Assembly (NCBI GenBank): GCA_023213395.1
Contig: CM041465.1
Span: 14,012,001-14,076,000 of the forward strand
Source of the DNA: Cycas panzhihuaensis
Lineage: Eukaryota > Cycadophyta
Reading direction: 5' to 3'
Length of the DNA stretch: 64,000 nt
Position 1 is the first letter of the stretch. Every line of letters begins with the position of its first letter. The translations under genes were made by a program, and so were the position numbers. Of the stretch, positions 23,560-35,280 are shown piece by piece. The notes beneath the pieces were generated by a model that ran no database searches, was not told the DNA's origin, and saw nothing but the letters and a program-made list of their open reading frames with translations.

Positions 23560-23910
23560 TATTCAAGAACATGAAATCACATAGGTATGTTCCCATCCAT
23601 AAAATCTTTAACTATATAGAAGAAAAAAAAATACACATAAAATATAGATGTATAGTGCATATGATTTATATGGGAAAACCCTTTTAGGAAAAAACCCACC
23701 ATAAAAGATCCTTCTAGATCACATTTATTATTACACAAATGATTTGATACATTGAATACACAAGGCCTTAAGGCTTTTATACTCTTACAAGAGGTGTCAT
23801 CCGATTAGGGTTGTGACCCTCTATATAAGTCACACCTTTTCACTTAATCACCTTAGTTAAACCATATTAACATTAACATAGTGACTTAACAATTAACTAC
23901 TATATTAATA
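23560..23910 (-). repeat. Copia D' left (3') LTR
   Basis: It aligns with 29577-29931 nearly throughout; shared text includes cacaaggccttaaggctttt and gattagggttgtgaccctc. It starts TATTCAAGAACATG (TG decayed to TA) and ends TATTAATA before the polypurine tract. Confidence 0.92.
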
Positions 23911-23999
23911 TCCCCCTTTAATGTGAATGTGGGGAGCCTGCCAACTACAATACTTATGTTATCATGAAGGCTTAGACTATCCTATAGCTTCTTTATCCT

Positions 24000-24690
24000 T
24001 ATTAATACATCCCCCCCCTAAGGATAACATTGGTAAGTCCTAATTTGATACGCATCTTTGTGAATTGATCTTTAGTGAGTGACTTGGTAAACATGTCTGT
24101 AAGCTAGAATTCACTTAGATAATAGTCAACCTACATATTCCCTGACTTGATCTATTCATGAATATAATGGTGATGAATCTTGATATGTTTAGTATGCATA
24201 TGAACTATAGAATTTTTGATAGATGAATGGTGCTCTGATTATCAATAGAGATAATTAGATGTCTATTTAAATCTCTAAAAAACTCCAAGAGACCTTACAA
24301 CCATATTACTACCTTTGTACTAGTATTGAATCCTTGATATTCACTCTATATAGAAGATAGTGCCATTATCTGTTGTTTCTTTGACTACCATAAAATGAAA
24401 CCATTATTAACACTAAATAGGTATCCAATAGTGGATTTTCAATCATCAGAGTCTCCTTCCCAATCAACATCTGTATAGCCATGCAACTTTATCTCTTCAC
24501 CTTGATGGTATTCGAGACTAAGATTGATTATCCACTTCAAATACTTTAGAATCTGCTTTGTTGCAACCAAATGAGGCTCTTGAGTATTCTACATGTAGTG
24601 GAAAACTAATCCAATATTCTATGTGACATCATGCCTAGTATAAGTCAAATAGATTAGACTCCCTACTAACTGGTGATACTTTATTCCATT
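24000..24690 (-). pseudogene. Copia D' RNase H pseudogene
   Basis: On the minus strand this is the copia RNase H region between the RT and the 3' LTR. The matching text is in several frames (for example the CMATKQILKYL-like region near 24540-24560 and a DWEGDSDD-like block near 24450-24470). Stops abound, so domain limits are approximate. Confidence 0.7.
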
Positions 24691-25530
24691 TAGAGAGGGC
24701 TTAGCCATATCCTTCTACAATCTTGCATCTTTTACACATGGTATTATAGCAGGTTTACAATTTTGCATCCTAAACTTATCCATCTGCTTGATCTATATGC
24801 TAAGGAAATAGTAAAGTCTTCCAAGGACTATCATGTCAAATGAAGCTCATAAATTAGACTTGATTTCTACTATAGCCTTTCCATATTTACCACTGATGAT
24901 TAAATCATCTACATACACCACACAAGTAACTATTAAAATCCCTCTTCTTTTTATATATGGGTTTAGATCGAGTTCAGCAATCTTAAAACCTTCAACTTTC
25001 AACTTGGCATCCATTTTCTCATACCAAGCATAAGATGCTTATTTCAAGCTATAGATTGACTTCTTTAACTAGTAAACAAGATACTCTTAGCCTTCGTTAA
25101 TAAATCCTAGGGGCTACAACATATATATCTCCTCTTTTAGATCTCTATTAAGTAATGCAGACTTGACATCCATCTAGTGTAACTCCCAACCATAAGTAGC
25201 TACTAAGGAAATGAGCAACTAGACTATTGTCATTCTAGAGATTGGTGCAAACAACTCCTCATAATCAATTCCTTTATTTTGCTTGAATCATTGAGCAACA
25301 AGTATGACTTTGTACTTGGCCACCTCTCTATCGAAGTGGAACTTCGTCTTATAGACCCAATTATATCCAACAAGGTTTTTTATTAAAGGGAGTGGAACCA
25401 AATCCCATGTATTATTCTTTATCAATGAAGTATACTCCTCCTCCATCATAGCTCTCCAATGTGGATCTACTTTTACTTCATCAAACAAACTAGGATCACT
25501 ACAGTTGTTGGTGTCTACTGGCAAAGTTTG
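24690..25530 (-). pseudogene. Copia D' reverse transcriptase pseudogene
   Basis: The best frame (25288-25524) contains PHWRAMMEEEYTSLIKNNTW and NLVGYNWVYKTKFHFD, the start of copia RT. Downstream a block corresponding to the MDVKSAL motif lies near 25150-25180 and TCVVYVDDLII near 24890-24930 retains YVDD. The enzyme would copy element RNA to DNA; stops and frameshifts prevent it. Confidence 0.88.
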
Positions 25531-25849
25531 ACTAGCATATTGACTTCATGTTCTTTTATCATCAGTCAGGGTTTGCATCATTACACCAAAATCTTTGATA
25601 GTCTTCCTTACCCATAAAGGTATAGAAGGACCTATTACTAGAGGTACTTCTTCTCACGGTGGCTCCTCACTATTACACATCCCACTTTGTCCTACTTCCT
25701 TAGTTGTTCTAGTGACTAGCTCATCATCCTCTTTACTTGATAAATCTAGGAATGGAAGAAGCAGGGGATGAAAAGGCTCCTCTGATGATCTTTTAATATG
25801 ATACATTGATGACTTATCAAATTTTAAATCTTGACTAACCACAATCTTC

Positions 25850-26750
25850 TTCCCTTATGGATCCCATGGTTTGTAGGCTTTATTCTTATTATAATACCCC
25901 ATAAATATGCACTTCATACTCTTTTGATCCAACTTCTTGTGAGTATCATCTAGGATGTGGGCATATGCAATATACCTAAAGGTTCTTAAATGACTAATGG
26001 CAAGATTTTGAATAGTCTATTCCTCTTTGGGGGTCATGCTTTAAGCTGCTTGAGTAGGTACACAGTTTAGAATATACACAATAGTTGCCACAGCTTCTGC
26101 CTAAAACATCGGTGGCAAGTTTTTAGTGTGCACCATACACCTCACCATCTCTATCATGGTACAGTTCTTTCATTTAGAAAATCCATTCTATTATGGGGTA
26201 TATGGGACTATAAATTCCTACTTTATACCATGATCATAGAAAAACTAATTAAACATATGGTTGTCATATTCGTTGCCATTATCACTTCTAAACAAGTTAA
26301 TCCTCTTATTACTTTCATTTTCTACCATCACTTTCCAGTCATGAAAGTAATTAAATATATCTAACTTATTTTTTAGAAAGTAAACCTAGGACTTCTTAGT
26401 ATAATCATCTACAAACACAAGGGTATAATCAGCTCTTGATATAGAAGGGTTTGGGAGAGGACCCATTATATCTAAATATACAAGTTTCAACTTCTCCTTA
26501 GCTCTCTAGGCATTTTTCTGAGTAAAAGGTTAGCAGTGATGCTTGCCATACATACACCCTTTATACACACCATCTGAGTATGAAACTAGTGGCAATCCTT
26601 CCACCATCTTCAACCTCTTCAATAGTGTAATACTCCTATAGTTAAGGTGCCCTAAGTGATTATGCCAAAGTTTACTCATGTCATTAGTACTGGCAACAAA
26701 GGCATAAGACTTCTTTTGAGATTAGAATTTCTCAAACACCTAGAAGTTGT
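25850..26750 (-). pseudogene. Copia D' integrase pseudogene
   Basis: Recognisable core text lies near 26090-26200, where the minus strand encodes fragments equivalent to NCTMIEMVRCMVHTKNL and FWAEAVATIV (read across frameshifts). It also occurs near 25880-25930, a YDPKGYYNK-like segment. The region 26400-26750 corresponds to the first Asp and zinc-binding part. A charged linker to RT is at 25654-25842. Confidence 0.78.
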
Positions 26751-26759
26751 CCCTGATTT

Positions 26760-27130
26760 TTCTAGTAGCAATGATAGTAAAGCTTTATTTTAGAACCTTA
26801 ATTAGGCATTTATTATTGTAGAGCTCCACCTTCATGCCTTATTTGCAAATCTCCTAGGTTGAAAGAATTGCATTTTGGGTACATAATATACCCTGATAAA
26901 TTTTCCTCCTATAATGGATACTCTATCGATACCTTCCATTGGAAAAACATGAGCATCTCTAGGGACAATTTCAACACCACTCTAATTTACATTCGTTGTA
27001 TTAAAGTTATGCTTTCAGTAGGATATGTACTTCTATATTCTAGAGTTAAGCACCCAATAATCTCTCTAATCTAACTCATTGATAAGGTTTGTGCTCTATT
27101 GTAGTGAGTAATAACACACTTCCCTTTATC
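26760..27130 (-). pseudogene. Copia D' protease region
   Basis: This interval lies between the integrase zinc region and the gag zinc knuckle on the minus strand, where copia protease is expected. I could not read the DSGA-type motif unambiguously, so the assignment is by position only. Confidence 0.45.
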
Positions 27131-27139
27131 ATCCTAGTT

Positions 27140-27919
27140 AACTTTGTACTTGTCATGATGCTTGAAGCAATAGTTCCTCTCACAATGACCATCCTTCTCG
27201 TAGTAATTACTTTTTCCATTGAACTTCTTCTTATCTTGAGAACTTTCTCCTAACTTTTGTGTGATCTTCTCCTCCTTAGTAGCCTTCTTCCTCTGAGTTT
27301 TCATGGCTAGGGCCTAACTTAAATTAGAATCTCCAAGCATTCTATGATGTTTAAGCTTGGCATCCTTTACTAGAATTAGGTTTTTAAGCCCATCAAATGT
27401 TTCTACCTCCGTCACCTCATCTCTATCGTAAATGGTCTCAAAAGTGGCGAACATAGCTGGCAACTTTGACATGATTATAATAAATAGTAAGGCATTATCA
27501 ATCAAGTTCTTATTTAGCTCTTCTAACTTGTTCTTCAAGTTTATGATTTTATTAAGGTAGGAATTGATGTTGTTCTCATCTTTCATATATAAACTAAGCA
27601 ACTCTGACATTAGGGAAAGATGCTTATTCATCTTCTTCTTCTTAAATGTATCACATAGTTTTATCCATATCTCATCTGGTTCATCCATATTATGAACCAA
27701 AGCTCTCTGGTTCGACATCAATGATAGTTTCAATAGTTCCAAGGCCATACATTTCTTCTCTTCAAGATGAACATGCTCTTTATGGTCTAGTGGAATTGCA
27801 TCCACCTTAGCCTTGGTGGTTCCCCAAAGTTGATTCACCATCAGAATGAGCTCCATATTGGCCTTCCACTCACTAAAATTATTACCATTGAAGATAACTT
27901 TGGGCACAAGATGCTCCAT
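27140..27919 (-). pseudogene. Copia D' gag (longest surviving gag frame)
   Basis: The frame at 27314-27919 gives 201 uninterrupted residues starting MEHLVPKVIFNGNNFSEWK. It includes IWIKLCDTFKKKKMNKHLSL and SKLPAMFATFETIYD, diagnostic of the UBN2/copia capsid. The zinc knuckle follows near 27150-27230 (NYYEKDGHCERNYC), with the first two cysteines lost. Gag would form the particle around element RNA. It is the best preserved gag in the window. Confidence 0.92.
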
Positions 27920-29564
27920 CTCAAGAAACAGACTTCAATATGTGTTAAACAACACCAAAATGAATGTCTTCAAGATAAAAATACACCCTTGTATCCTCCT
28001 CTAGCTTAAGGGCACACTCTAGAGGTCACTAAACACTGATTATGCATGTATTGAGTGAGTAACCAATTGTTTTCCCTCACAAAATAGCCAATAGACACCT
28101 TTAAATACACTTAAAAAAGTCAAAAAACAACCCTTAAGGCACTTAAAATGGTGTTCCAAGAATAAAGGATAGTTCCACATGATTATAAGGCACAGTCTCT
28201 AAGATAAAACTTAAAAAATACTCCTCAATTTGCATTCAAAATGACTCAAGGAGGCTTCAATTACTTCACACTATGAATAAATATGATATATCAATAGTAT
28301 AAAGGGATCTTCTTGTAATCTTTCATTAAGGGTAATATGCCAAAAGGCATATTCTAAAAAGTGCAACTTTATATAGACTGCCATACCTCTTCACTAAACC
28401 CACATGCTATAATCTTTTAATTTAACATTTCAAAGATATTATTAAGGTTGTAACTTAGTGAAACAACACCAAAGAAAAGTTGCCCACATGATATGAGAGG
28501 ACACAACTACTATATTACACTCATGGGTTGCACACTCCAAATGGACTAGCGACTAGTATTCGGCTCTCCAACACATTGTATGACTAGTAAATAGCCTGAA
28601 ATCATTCCAACACTCCTTACACACACCTAATAGACATATATATGTGCATTAAGTCAATCTTAAAGGAGCCACACACACTCTGAGGTGTGCCCAATTAGTG
28701 CAGGAGTACCCAGTCAACATAAATTCGACCCAACTAGCTTTTAATGGACTTAGAACAGTAGAAAAATAACCCAACTAGCTCTCAAACATGCCAAGGCATG
28801 ATAATAAGAGCCCAACTAGCCTCTATATACCTGTTTTAAGATTATTTTGTATACACAAGTCTCCAATATCCTCAAAAAATAGAAAATTTTCTATAAAATA
28901 TCCTTTTGCTACTATAAACTTCAACCCAACACTTATATTTAAATAAAAAATCACTAATATAGGCTCTAATCACATCCATAGGTGTTACACATAGGTTTGA
29001 TAGTAAGTAGTACCCAAAAATAGCCTTATTTTATCAAATTTTTATAATATTTTAATGAGAAATATAAAGGACTTACATGTATACAGGCTTGGCTACCCTC
29101 ATAGTCATTAAATCACCATCAATATATGTTGTATTGGCTTAAATCACCATAACAAATCATCAATTGGCTTTAGATGACTCCCAACGAACCAACTCTAACC
29201 ACAAATATGGCCTTCAAGCCTAAATATTTACTCTAATAAACCTTTATACTTCATTGAATAATGATTTTCACTGCTTCAACCACCACTGATATGTTGTACC
29301 TATTTTTGCATATCACTAGAGATGATGGACCCTTAGGATAAGTCTTAAGTTTGACAGCTTCACTCGACAACTAGTGATCTCACTGCTCTACTCAATGTTA
29401 GGCTTTAACTATGTAAGACCCTATGGCTCTAATACCATATTTAGGAACATGAAATCATAGAGGTATATTTCCATCTACAGAATTTTTAACCATATATAAC
29501 AAGCAATAACTGGTGATCTCACCACTCTACTCAATATTAGGCTTTAACTGTGTAAGATCCTACA
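27920..29564 (-). mobile_element. Leader of copia D'
   Basis: This is a long non-coding leader between the primer site and gag. Three copies of cccaactagc occur near 28728, 28768 and 28809. A 139-bp tandem duplication near its distal end includes a second primer site and LTR start (see 29371-29650). No additional reading frame was recognised. Confidence 0.75.
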
Positions 29565-29650
29565 GCTCTAATACCATGTTTAGGAACATGGAATCACAGA
29601 TGTATGTTTCCATCTACAAAATCTTTAACTATACATAACAAGCAAACAAA
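29371..29650 (-). repeat. 139-bp tandem duplication spanning PBS and LTR start
   Basis: The block ctagtgatctcactgctc...gctctaatacca...ttaggaacatg...acaagca occurs twice in direct orientation, with copies offset by 139 bases. Primer sites lie at 29426-29437 and 29565-29576. The copy nearer the LTR is taken as the working site. The duplication includes the first about 70 bases of the LTR. Confidence 0.85.
29565..29576 (-). other. Copia D' primer-binding site
   Basis: The minus strand reads TGGTATTAGAGC and abuts the TG of the 5' LTR at 29577. It matches initiator-Met with one transition. Confidence 0.88.
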
Positions 29651-29931
29651 AATACACATAGAATATAAATGCACAATACACAAGATTTACATGGGAAAAC
29701 CCTTTCAAGAAAAAACCCATCACAAAAGATCCTTCTGGATCATATTTATTATTACACAAATGATTTGATATATTGAATACACAAGGCCTTAAGGCTTTTA
29801 TACTCTTATAAGAGGTGTCACCTGATTAGGGTTGTGACCCTCCTAATAAGTCACACCTTTTCACTTAATCACCTTAGTTAAACCATATTAACATTTATGT
29901 AGTGGCTTAATAATTAACTGCCATGTTAATA
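29577..29931 (-). repeat. Copia D' right (5') LTR
   Basis: The 355-bp partner of 23560-23910 starts TGTTTAGGAACATGG. The plus-strand end is TGTTAATA, followed by gypsy D LTR sequence. Confidence 0.92.
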
Positions 29932-30132
29932 CAAATTTAGGTAATAATGCACATATTGAATTATCATCAGTTTATACCATTTACTTTTCTCAAATACATG
30001 CTTAGTACTATTGCTATATTTCTTCTTTATTGTTATAATTAGTCCTATTTTATTGGTATATTTTTAGTGTTTATCTATCATTAGAGTTGTGTAATAGAGA
30101 TTACCAAACTTTGTTCTATAATGTTTACTAAA
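29932..30132 (+). repeat. Gypsy D right LTR, second part
   Basis: It resumes the LTR with tttaggtaataatgcacat, matching 18526-18756 of the left LTR apart from a 40-50-base deletion. The TATAT duplication follows at 30133-30137, then copia C. Confidence 0.88.
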
Positions 30133-30137
30133 TATAT

Positions 30138-30900
30138 AGATCTAGATCTAATGGAATTTTGTAAAAACCCTTCTTTTAAAAATATGTATTGATTCTTGAG
30201 TCTTAGGCTCTAAGTGCTTGTTTTAATCTGTATAATGCTTTCTTTAATCTATAAACCTATTTCTCTTTTCCCTTGACCTTAAAAGTTTGGATTGCTTGAC
30301 ATATATTTCCTTATTTACATACCCATTGAGAAAGACACTTTTTGTATCCATCTAAAATATAGTTTAAGAATATTGTGTTATTATGGCTTAAATGGTTCTC
30401 ATTATATCTATTCTTTTGATTAGAGCAAATGTTTCTATGTAACTAATTCACTCCTATTGTGTATAGCCTTTTCCAATTAACCATGCCTTAAATTTACTAA
30501 TTAAACCAATATCTTTGTATTTTATATTATAAAGCTATTTAGTTCTAATTACCTCTTTAATTGATAGAAAATTTATCAACTCCCATGTGTTGTTCCTAGT
30601 CAAAATCTCAAATTCAAAATTTGTCACTCATTTCTAATCTTCATCAAGCATAGCCTCATCAAATATTTAAGGTTCATTAGTTTTCATAACCTAAACCATC
30701 AAGGTAAAATTAACATAACTTTTAGATCTTGTTTTTAGTTTCTCAAAGTTAAGAGTCTACAATTACATCATTAGTAAGGCCTCTTTGGAGCCATTTTGAC
30801 ACCAGTTTTGTCTCTAGCTAAAACCTTCACCAAGTTCATATGAACTTATTTCATTTGATCTTTATTCAATCACTTACTTATCTTTTTCTTGAGTTTAAAT
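30138..30900 (-). pseudogene. Copia C N-terminal reverse transcriptase
   Basis: From right to left the minus strand encodes recognisable copia RT text: LDGYKKCLSQWVCK near 30310-30350 (the MDVKSAFLNG region follows the same block), KGKEKQVYRLKKALYRLKQA (about 30220-30280) and TYFLKEGFYKIPLDLDLYI (about 30138-30195). The last block joins in sense to YIK...YVDD at 18183. Stops are present throughout. Confidence 0.85.
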
Positions 30901-31750
30901 TATTATTTATTTTTATTTAAATATATTATACTTATATATTTAATACTCATTAAAGACTACATCTTTATTGATGAAGATCCTTTGCTTTTGAGGATCATAA
31001 AACTTATAAGCCTTTGAACTATCTGAATAACTGACAAAAGTTCATTTAACACTTTTATTATCAAGTTTAGATCTTGTTACATAAGGTATATGAGTAAATT
31101 CTTGGTATCTAAATACTTGCAAGTGTTTAATTTTTGGTTTATACCGAGACCAAACTTCCTATAATGGTTTTCTAAATATGGTCTTTATAGGACATCTATT
31201 TAAGAGATATACTATATAAATAACTTTTTCTTATAATTCATTATTTAAACTTTTTGTCTTAAACATAGACCTTGTCATTTCAAGTATCCTTCTATTTTTC
31301 CATTCTATAATGTCATTATATTGAGGAGAATAAGGAGTCAATAATTATTTTCTTATGCCATGCTTGTAAAAGAAATATTGGAATTTAGATGATGTGAATT
31401 CACTTCCATTGTTTGATCTTGGCACCAAAATCCTCTTTCTACTCTATTTTTCAACTAACATTTTGAAGTTAGTAAGCTTTTTAAAGGCATCACACTTGTC
31501 CTTTCAAAAATATACCCAAGTTTTTCTTTAGTAATCATAAGTCAAAGTCATAAAATACTTAATTTTCTTAAATGAGAGAACTTACATCAGTCCACATAGA
31601 TTAGTATGAACTACCTATAGTAGTACTTTTGCTCTCTATTTACTTGGTTAAAATGCGTATTTATGATGTTTACTAATAATGCATTCTTCATAAATTGTAC
31701 TTCTCCTTTTAATGAATAGATGTCTAATACTTAAGTTTTTTTTTCTTTGT
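30901..31750 (-). pseudogene. Copia C integrase pseudogene
   Basis: The minus strand at about 31010-31340 reads PYSPQYNDIIEWKNRRILEM, SMFKTKSLN and, further on, FVSYSDSSKAYKFYDP, the second half of a copia integrase core and its C-terminal region. The catalytic Glu lies in IIEWKNR and is present. The zinc-binding and first-Asp parts extend to the right but are too damaged to delimit. Confidence 0.8.
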
Positions 31751-32289
31751 TTAATGAGAATTTGAAGTTTAGATGTCTAAATCTTAGATGCCAAAGTTTG
31801 TTGCTATCCTCAATTGATATTTTTAAAACTTATTTTATCTTGTTTGGAGAAATTACAAGTTTCAGAAAAAAATCATTACTCTTCTCACCTTTTTCTACAA
31901 CATATCCATTACTTTTCTTATCTATGATTTCACACTCTATATTACTAAAAATAATTCTATATCATTGCTTTACCATCCAACTAACTAAGAAAAGATTTCT
32001 CTTTAAGTATAATACATATAGTACATCATAAATAAAGTTATTTTTTCTTTCCTTTGTTTGAATGGAAACAACTTCTCTTTCTTCAACATCTTGAGTGTTG
32101 TTGTCACAAAACATAACTTTGTTTGATCAAGATTGGTTAGACTACATTTCTTCAAACTAGTCTTCCTTATATGTCATATGGGTTTAATAACTTAAATCGA
32201 TGTACCAACAATCTTCTATAGCATATATGATTAAATTATAATAAAAGAGATTTTAATCTCTTGAATCTTCAATTATAGTGTTAGTTGTT
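31751..32289 (-). pseudogene. Copia C protease and integrase N-terminus, poorly preserved
   Basis: The interval lies between integrase core and gag on the minus strand. Text near 31760-31800 (KLWHLRFRHLN-like) suggests the integrase pre-domain. No clear protease motif was read. Confidence 0.4.
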
Positions 32290-33220
32290 CTTCTCTTTTC
32301 ATTTTTTTAAGGCTAATTTCAATATGACTAAACTTTTTGTAATAATTACATTAAACATTACTTCTACCAATACTACTTCTACCATAAGTTCTACCACTTT
32401 GATTCTGACTCCTTCTACACCATCCAAAATATGGGCTATCTCTATGACTCCTCCCTTAGATTCCTTGATTCTTACCTCTCCAACTTAAGGTATTTACGAA
32501 GTTTTTGTTTTCTTGATCTCTACCTCTCTAACTCAAGGTATTATGGTTAGTTTTCCCTCTAAAATTGTTATTGTGAAGCCTTAATTTTATAATAAAATCT
32601 TATTATAATCCTTCATTATTTTCATTGTTCTTTTCTCAAATAGAAAGTAAGAGATTGCTTAATTCTTTAACCATCATCTTGGACAAGTCCTTTAAAACTC
32701 CTATGTTAGTAATGACCATTTTGATCTTTCTGATTTCTCCTACACTACTTAGAATTTTTTCTACAACCCTCTATTCTGATAAGTCTTCTCCTAAATCCTT
32801 CATTTGATTCAGTAACTCTTGAATCTTAGTGATATAATCATTTATTGATTCATTTGGGCTTATTTTATAATTTTCAAACTTTGTTCACAAAGTTTGAAGT
32901 TTGGTAGTTGTTACACCTTCATAAGTATTTTTTAGCTTCTCTTAGGCTTTGTTTGATGTCTTAACATCACTAGCTCTAGGAAAACTATGATCTTGCAAGG
33001 CTAGAAAAATAATTGATAATGCTTCATTATCAGTTTTTTAAACTTCCCTCTACTTATTTCTTTCATGTTTAGTGGCCTTGTCTCATAGTTTTAAATAAGC
33101 TCCAGTGAATAAATTCCATAAATCCTTTAATATAAATAATAATTTCATTATTTTACTCCATTTTCTATAGTTTAAACTATTGAATTTTGGAATTATCATA
33201 TTCATATTGTTAAGTGCCAT
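32290..33220 (-). pseudogene. Copia C gag pseudogene
   Basis: The ATG complement is at 33218-33220, giving MALNNMNMIIPKFNSLNYRK. In the same frame follow NEALSIIFLALQDHSFPRAS, KLKNTYEGVTTTKLQTL, then SPNESINDYITKIQELLNQM, all typical of UBN2 copia gag, with several stops. A decayed zinc knuckle reads YYKKFSHIEI near 32310-32345. Start choice rests on the conserved WS-containing N-terminus following the ATG. Confidence 0.85.
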
Positions 33221-33639
33221 TTTGTTTAAAAATATTAGAGAATGTACAAAAATCCCTCAAAAAACTTAAGATAAATTAATCAATTCATAATACCTTGCAA
33301 TAAGATCAATCCCCCAAACTTAGTAAAATAATAGTATTAATCCCTCAAACTTGAGAAATAAAGCCATGGATAATACTCGTGGAAAAACTTCTAATAGCTA
33401 GAGCATCCAATAGTTACATATCACTTGTCCCTAGAAAAATGGGACCTCCTTCTTCATCCTTAAAAGGATTATACCTCCTCCATAAGAAAATTATCCTTTC
33501 TATCAATATAATAATTATATCTAGTGTATTTTTACAATTATTTTATGTGGAAATCCCATGGGGATTCACACCTAAGATGCTAATACATCTTTATATGCTA
33601 GACTTAGTTGAAGGCTAATTTAAGTAATTTAACCAAAGA
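33221..33639. other. Copia C leader or unassigned DNA
   Basis: This is non-coding sequence upstream of copia C gag. No primer site or LTR edge was found, so the 5' end of copia C is missing or unrecognised. Confidence 0.45.
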
Positions 33640-34060
33640 AAAGAAATTTGTACGAAAACTACTACTATATAGTTCAAAAAATAAAGTGAAATATTAACTA
33701 AAATAATATATATATAACTATTAAAGATTTACAAGATATGAACATATGAATATGGTTGCCTCTTCAAGGTAATGTAACCTCTACCCTTAAGGCTGAAAAT
33801 ATGGTAGATCCAAATTCCTCAAGATTCCCTAGAATAAGGCTAAATAGCCTTGCAAATAGGTTAGTGAAAAGATACCTAAGTTTTTTGCTAAGAGGGAGAG
33901 AATAAGTTGGCTAGAATAAAGAAAAGAGTTTAGCTAGAAACATTTTGAAAGTTAATTAGAGAGAGACATAAATACTACTAGCTTGAAGTTGGCCAAACTG
34001 AGATAACATACATAATAGAAGTTAGCCAGACTAAAGAAAGAAATACTAAAAGTCCCTCCA
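33640..34060 (-). repeat. Putative 3' LTR of gypsy E
   Basis: It lies just downstream of the gypsy E integrase on the minus strand. It contains several gttggctagaa / gttagccaga motifs like those in the gypsy D LTR, and a purine-rich run (AATGGAGGGAC) separates it from the coding end. The left boundary is a guess. Confidence 0.45.
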
Positions 34061-34089
34061 TTTGAAAACATGTTTTTCCCTCAAAGCAT

Positions 34090-35280
34090 GGGTAAATTTG
34101 GGTGTTGATGATACCATTATTTTGACATCCAAGTTACATCTTCCCAATTCAGTATCTTCCTCTTAATGAGATATTCTTAAATTTCTCTAAAGAGTAGAAT
34201 TTTTGTATGAATCTATACAAGACCCTCTATTTTAATAATGATCTTGTCTTAATTATCAAGTACCAGTAATTCTATTTGAGGGGTGATGTTTTATCCAAGT
34301 TTTTTCTTAAGACATTATATATGAAAGATGTTATGCATTTGACTACTCAGAGGCAAGTCCAACCTATATGCTACTTCCCCTACCTTATTGATAACTTGAT
34401 ATAGGCCAAAGAATCGTGATTATAGTTTATATTTTTCTAATTACTTAATGGAGGATTGTTTATATGGTTGGATTCTTAAGAAGACATAATTTTGTATTGT
34501 AAAAGATGTTTCTATTCTATGCAAATCAATTTATATTTTATTTGATTCTTAACTAGGTTTAGGTTATCCTTTAGTATTACTTAATTTATTCCTATTATTC
34601 TTAAACTAACTATATATAGGAGATCTTTAACCATGTGATGTTAGATGGAGGTTCAAATCTATATAAGGCTTGGAATGGTGTTATTTTTATAGAAGTATAA
34701 TATGTAGTGTTGTACCACTATTTAGTGAGGTGGAGCCATTTATACCATTATTATTGTTTGTATAATGTGAAGTTTCAAAAGTACCCTTCTAGACATTTAT
34801 TTATGGCTTTAATTTATCCATTAGTTTAGGGATGGTATGTCATACTCAGATAATTCTGTGCTTATTAGTTTGAATAACTATTGCTAGAAGTGGCTAGTAA
34901 ACTTTAGATTATGATCGCTAACTATAACTTTTAGAAATCCGTATAGGTGTTATATCTCCTTAATATAAAACTCAGTGATTTGACTAGATTTTGTTGTTTT
35001 ATGTGTCCCCCTAAAATAAGAATATTTTATTAATTGATCAATGGTAACAAAAATGACATCCTTACTTTCTAACCTTAGTAATATAGTTATGAAATCTATA
35101 GAGACCTCCTCCTTTTTTTTTGGTATATATAGAGGTTAGAGAAGGCCAAGACTCTTTATAATTTCACTCTTATTCCTTTGTAGGTATTGCATTCAAAAAT
35201 AAACTTATGTACATCTACTTTCATCCCCTTCCAAAAGGAAGTGTTTTATAATTTATGATATGTTTTATTGATCCCTATGT
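34090..35280 (-). pseudogene. Gypsy E integrase with chromodomain-like tail
   Basis: From the C-terminal end: EYLIKRKILNWEDVTWMSK (about 34120-34190) resembles a chromodomain. FGLYQVINKVGEVAYRLDLP (about 34340-34410) is the preceding SH3-like part, and IKAINKCLEGYF near 34790-34830 is the catalytic-core end. There the triad Glu seen in gypsy D (IEAMNK) is Lys, a one-base G-to-A change. Frameshifts and stops occur. Confidence 0.82.

Larger units (their letters stand above)
23560..29931 (-). mobile_element. Copia D': complete copia inserted in gypsy D LTR
   Basis: This 6.37-kb minus-strand Ty1/copia element has LTRs of 351 and 355 bp, a polypurine tract next to the left LTR (tccccctttaa on the plus strand), a primer site next to the right LTR, and gag-protease-integrase-RT-RNase H in copia order. 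Flanking pentamers CATAT (23555-23559) and CAAAT (29932-29936) differ at one base and fit an aged target duplication. It splits the right LTR of gypsy D at a position found intact in the left LTR. Confidence 0.93.
18184..30132 (+). mobile_element. Gypsy D: chromovirus nested in copia C
   Basis: This plus-strand Ty3/gypsy element has a left LTR, primer site, gag, protease, RT, RNase H, integrase with chromodomain-like tail, polypurine tract and right LTR. The right LTR is split by copia D'. It sits inside the copia C reverse transcriptase: the copia frame ends at YIK/YVDD on the left and resumes at DLDLYI on the right, with TATAT on both sides (18179-18183 and 30133-30137). Nearly every reading stretch is interrupted by stops, making it one of the oldest layers. 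Confidence 0.9.

Noticed and set aside
28728-28820. Repeated cccaactagc motifs as a possible CRISPR-like or regulatory array
   Set aside because: Only three short copies at uneven distance within a copia leader; nothing else supports an array.
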